Under the pieces are notes generated by a model. The model was not told the DNA's origin. It saw nothing but the letters and a program-made list of their open reading frames with translations, and did not search any database. This document shows positions 7,341 to 8,657 of a stretch of DNA of 8,657 bases, in pieces (position 1 is the first letter of the stretch; each line of letters begins with the position of its first letter). The position numbers and the translations under genes were made by a program. Source of the DNA: Methylococcales bacterium (GTDB taxonomy: Bacteria; Pseudomonadota; Gammaproteobacteria; Methylococcales; Methylomonadaceae); the NCBI GenBank assembly GCA_023146575.1, contig JAGLBU010000035.1, positions 1-8,657 on the forward strand, written 5' to 3'.

Positions 7341-7790
7341 TTAACCAGCATTTAACGTCAATTGCCTGAAAAATTGTTGAATTACATTAAAACTAAAGCC
7401 CCGACTTTGTAAAAAACGTTGGCGCTTTAATTGCTCCTTTAATGACAATTGAAAATTCAATGGGTATTTTTTGCGATAAACTTCTTTAATTAAACATTGT
7501 TCATCCCCAAAATTTTCATTCAAAACCGTTTGTAGATCAAAGTCGCCAATGCCTCGCTGTTGTAATTCATACCGCACTTTCAATAAGCCAAAGCCTTTAT
7601 AAAACCGTGTTCGCGCATAACTTTCGGCAAAACGGTTATCACATTGAAGGTTTTGCATCCCTAATTGATCAATCACCATTTGTATGTCCGTACGCTCATA
7701 CCCTTTCATAAGCAGCTTGTTCATTAACTCTTTTTGGCTGTGTTCACGCCGCGCAAGTAATCGTAAGCAGATTGGCTTTATTTCAGACAT
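7341..7790 (-). CDS. recX: RecA regulatory protein RecX
   Basis: Small cytoplasmic protein that in E. coli binds the RecA filament and inhibits recombinase and coprotease activity. The 149-residue, mostly helical and basic sequence fits the family (E. coli 166). Typical segments are the N-terminal CLRLLARREHSQKEL repeat helix, then NRFAESYARTRFYKGFG with LKVRYELQQRGI, which is the most conserved RecX region. A third three-helix repeat lies near residues 100-145 and includes QRFLQSRGFSF. recX usually sits next to recA; here it follows the YigZ-family gene by 23 bp, and no recA is visible within the window. No Shine-Dalgarno precedes its ATG. It could be cotranscribed with the YigZ-family gene. 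Confidence 0.9.
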   Translation of the reverse strand: MSEIKPICLRLLARREHSQKELMNKLLMKGYERTDIQMVIDQLGMQNLQCDNRFAESYARTRFYKGFGLLKVRYELQQRGIGDFDLQTVLNENFGDEQCLIKEVYRKKYPLNFQLSLKEQLKRQRFLQSRGFSFNVIQQFFRQLTLNAG

Positions 7791-7813
7791 AGAAACTTAT
7801 AATAATGAGGTTG

Positions 7814-8377
7814 TTAATAGGTAAATAACGATTGTAATATTTCAAGATTTTTTTCAGGAATTTTAATCAAAAGCGTTACTTTTTCGGCGAAGGTTTGCTC
7901 AATAATTTCACCGCCTAATTTTTTAAGTTGATAGTTTAAATGTTGTATTTGTTTATATTCTAAGGATAATTTTACAGTGGTATATTCAATATAGGCATTA
8001 ATTTTTGCAGCCTCAATCGCTTTAGATGCGCTGTTTCCATAGGCACGAGTTAACCCGCCCGCTCCTAATTTTATACCCCCAAAATATCGTATGACTACCG
8101 CTAAAATATTAATTAACTGCTTGCCTTCTAAGTGTTGATAAATAGGTTTCCCTGCCGTCCCTGTGGGTTCACCTGCATCATTAAATCGGCATATTAAGCC
8201 TTTTGGTGATTTTATTCGATAAGCAAAGGCGATATGATTGGCATTTGGGTGTTTTTTATATAGGTCTTTTAACGTCATTGAAACGGCATTTTCAGATTCA
8301 CACGGTAGAACCATGCCTATAAAACGGGATTTTTTAATGGTTTCTTCGATTGTTTTTTCAGTGTTGATACAATACAT
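7814..8377 (-). CDS. yigZ: YigZ/IMPACT (UPF0029) family protein
   Basis: Member of the bacterial YigZ family, related to the eukaryotic translation regulator IMPACT; the bacterial role is not settled. The N-terminal UPF0029 domain shows KKSRFIG (15-21), HIAFAYR (48-54), FNDAGEPTGTAGKPI (65-79) and the hallmark VVIRYFGGIKLGAGGLTRAY starting at residue 94. The remaining residues, about 135-187, correspond to the ferredoxin-like DUF1949 domain. The 187-residue length is a little short next to E. coli (about 204). It is divergent from the Excalibur-domain gene, with only 26 bp between the two starts, so its promoter must lie inside that gene. A TATGAT on the minus strand (8418-8413) is a possible -10 with no good -35. 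recX follows 23 bp downstream on the same strand. Confidence 0.93.
   Translation of the reverse strand: MYCINTEKTIEETIKKSRFIGMVLPCESENAVSMTLKDLYKKHPNANHIAFAYRIKSPKGLICRFNDAGEPTGTAGKPIYQHLEGKQLINILAVVIRYFGGIKLGAGGLTRAYGNSASKAIEAAKINAYIEYTTVKLSLEYKQIQHLNYQLKKLGGEIIEQTFAEKVTLLIKIPEKNLEILQSLFTY
8365..8373 (+). promoter_or_regulatory. Possible extended -10 element for the Excalibur-domain gene
   Basis: TGATACAAT at 8365-8373 on the plus strand reads as an extended -10 (TG, one base, TACAAT with five of six matches). It lies inside the start of the YigZ-family gene. Transcription would start about 8380, giving a leader of about 24 nt before ATG 8404. There is no strong -35, and no Shine-Dalgarno precedes the ATG. 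Confidence 0.3.
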
Positions 8378-8403
8378 GACGATAATTAACCATATTGAAT
8401 AAA

Positions 8404-8657
8404 ATGAAATCTATCATAGTGATATTTCGACCTTTTTTACTACCCCTTATTATAACGCTACTGTTAACCACTATTTTTGCTTTCTGGTTTTTTTCAAAAG
8501 CCTCTGAAAAAATTAGCATCCACCCTACTCTTTCCGTAACGGTTAATAAATCCATTGAGACCATTACACCGTTAGCCCCGATCAAAGCAAAGTATGTCTG
8601 TGGTCAAAAAACCAAATGCCCGCAAATGAAATCCTGTGAAGAAGCGCAGTTTTATTT
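8404..8657 (+). CDS. Membrane-anchored Excalibur-motif protein (3'-truncated)
   Basis: An open frame from ATG 8404 runs off the window end after 84 complete codons. The N-terminus has one hydrophobic segment (about residues 10-30, starting FLLPLIITLLL) after a short basic start, so it is a signal anchor or uncleaved signal. A Ser/Thr/Pro-containing spacer follows. The last visible residues, CGQKTKCPQMKSCEEAQFY (66-84), match the opening of the Excalibur calcium-binding motif, whose known pattern continues to another Cys and a DxDxDGxxCE loop. That loop lies beyond the window. The family is thought to bind calcium outside the cytoplasm; the actual role here is unknown. The opposite-strand open frame over 8358-8585 has no recognisable protein character and is taken as a shadow. 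Coding is supported by the motif and the membrane segment. Confidence 0.85.
   Translation, partial: MKSIIVIFRPFLLPLIITLLLTTIFAFWFFSKASEKISIHPTLSVTVNKSIETITPLAPIKAKYVCGQKTKCPQMKSCEEAQFY

Noticed and set aside
8358..8585. Minus-strand open frame of 75 residues overlapping the start of the YigZ-family gene
   Set aside because: It overlaps both the YigZ-family start and the Excalibur-motif gene on the opposite strand, and its translation has no recognisable features.
1..8657. CRISPR arrays, tRNA or rRNA genes, insertion sequences and attachment sites
   Set aside because: No regularly spaced repeats, cloverleaf-like sequence, transposase frame or terminal inverted repeats were found by eye. Gaps between genes are all about 100 bp or less.

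Overview
The window looks like chromosomal DNA from an AT-rich gammaproteobacterium. The main evidence is the minus-strand order aroQ-accB-accC-prmA-DUF3426 protein, a linkage known from Pseudomonas, methanotrophs and related Gammaproteobacteria, together with the residue-level character of those proteins. The low GC and many weakly Shine-Dalgarno-led starts would suit a low-GC methanotroph- or sulfur-oxidiser-like lineage. That is inference, and no genus can be fixed from this sequence.

Layout: bases 1-2442 (+) hold the C-terminal two thirds or so of a large Eco57I-type (type IIG-like) restriction-modification protein. It has an N6-adenine methyltransferase core and a TaqI-like target-recognition region, and its N-terminus lies outside the window. 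A hairpin at 2454-2485 sits between this gene and the convergent minus-strand cluster. Reading that cluster from its promoter side: aroQ (7236-6793), accB, accC, prmA, a DUF3426 zinc-ribbon membrane protein, then after a 71-bp gap with two overlapping dyads an unrecognised Trp/Cys-rich membrane protein and a small Cys-rich lipoprotein. Upstream of aroQ lie recX and a YigZ/IMPACT-family gene, also on the minus strand. At the right edge a short divergent gene (8404 onward, +) encodes a membrane-anchored protein with the start of an Excalibur motif. It is truncated by the window end.

How they work together: AroQ makes 3-dehydroshikimate in the shikimate pathway. AccB and AccC form the biotin carboxylase half of acetyl-CoA carboxylase, which starts fatty acid synthesis. 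PrmA trimethylates ribosomal protein L11. These are housekeeping genes that share a transcript through tight spacing rather than a common pathway. RecX modulates RecA. The two hypothetical genes at the distal end stand where dusB-fis is often found after the DUF3426 gene, and they are the least understood coding part of the window. I see no CRISPR array, tRNA, rRNA, insertion sequence or clear novel multi-gene system. The best leads are the two-gene envelope-protein pair and whatever lies upstream of the restriction-modification gene.
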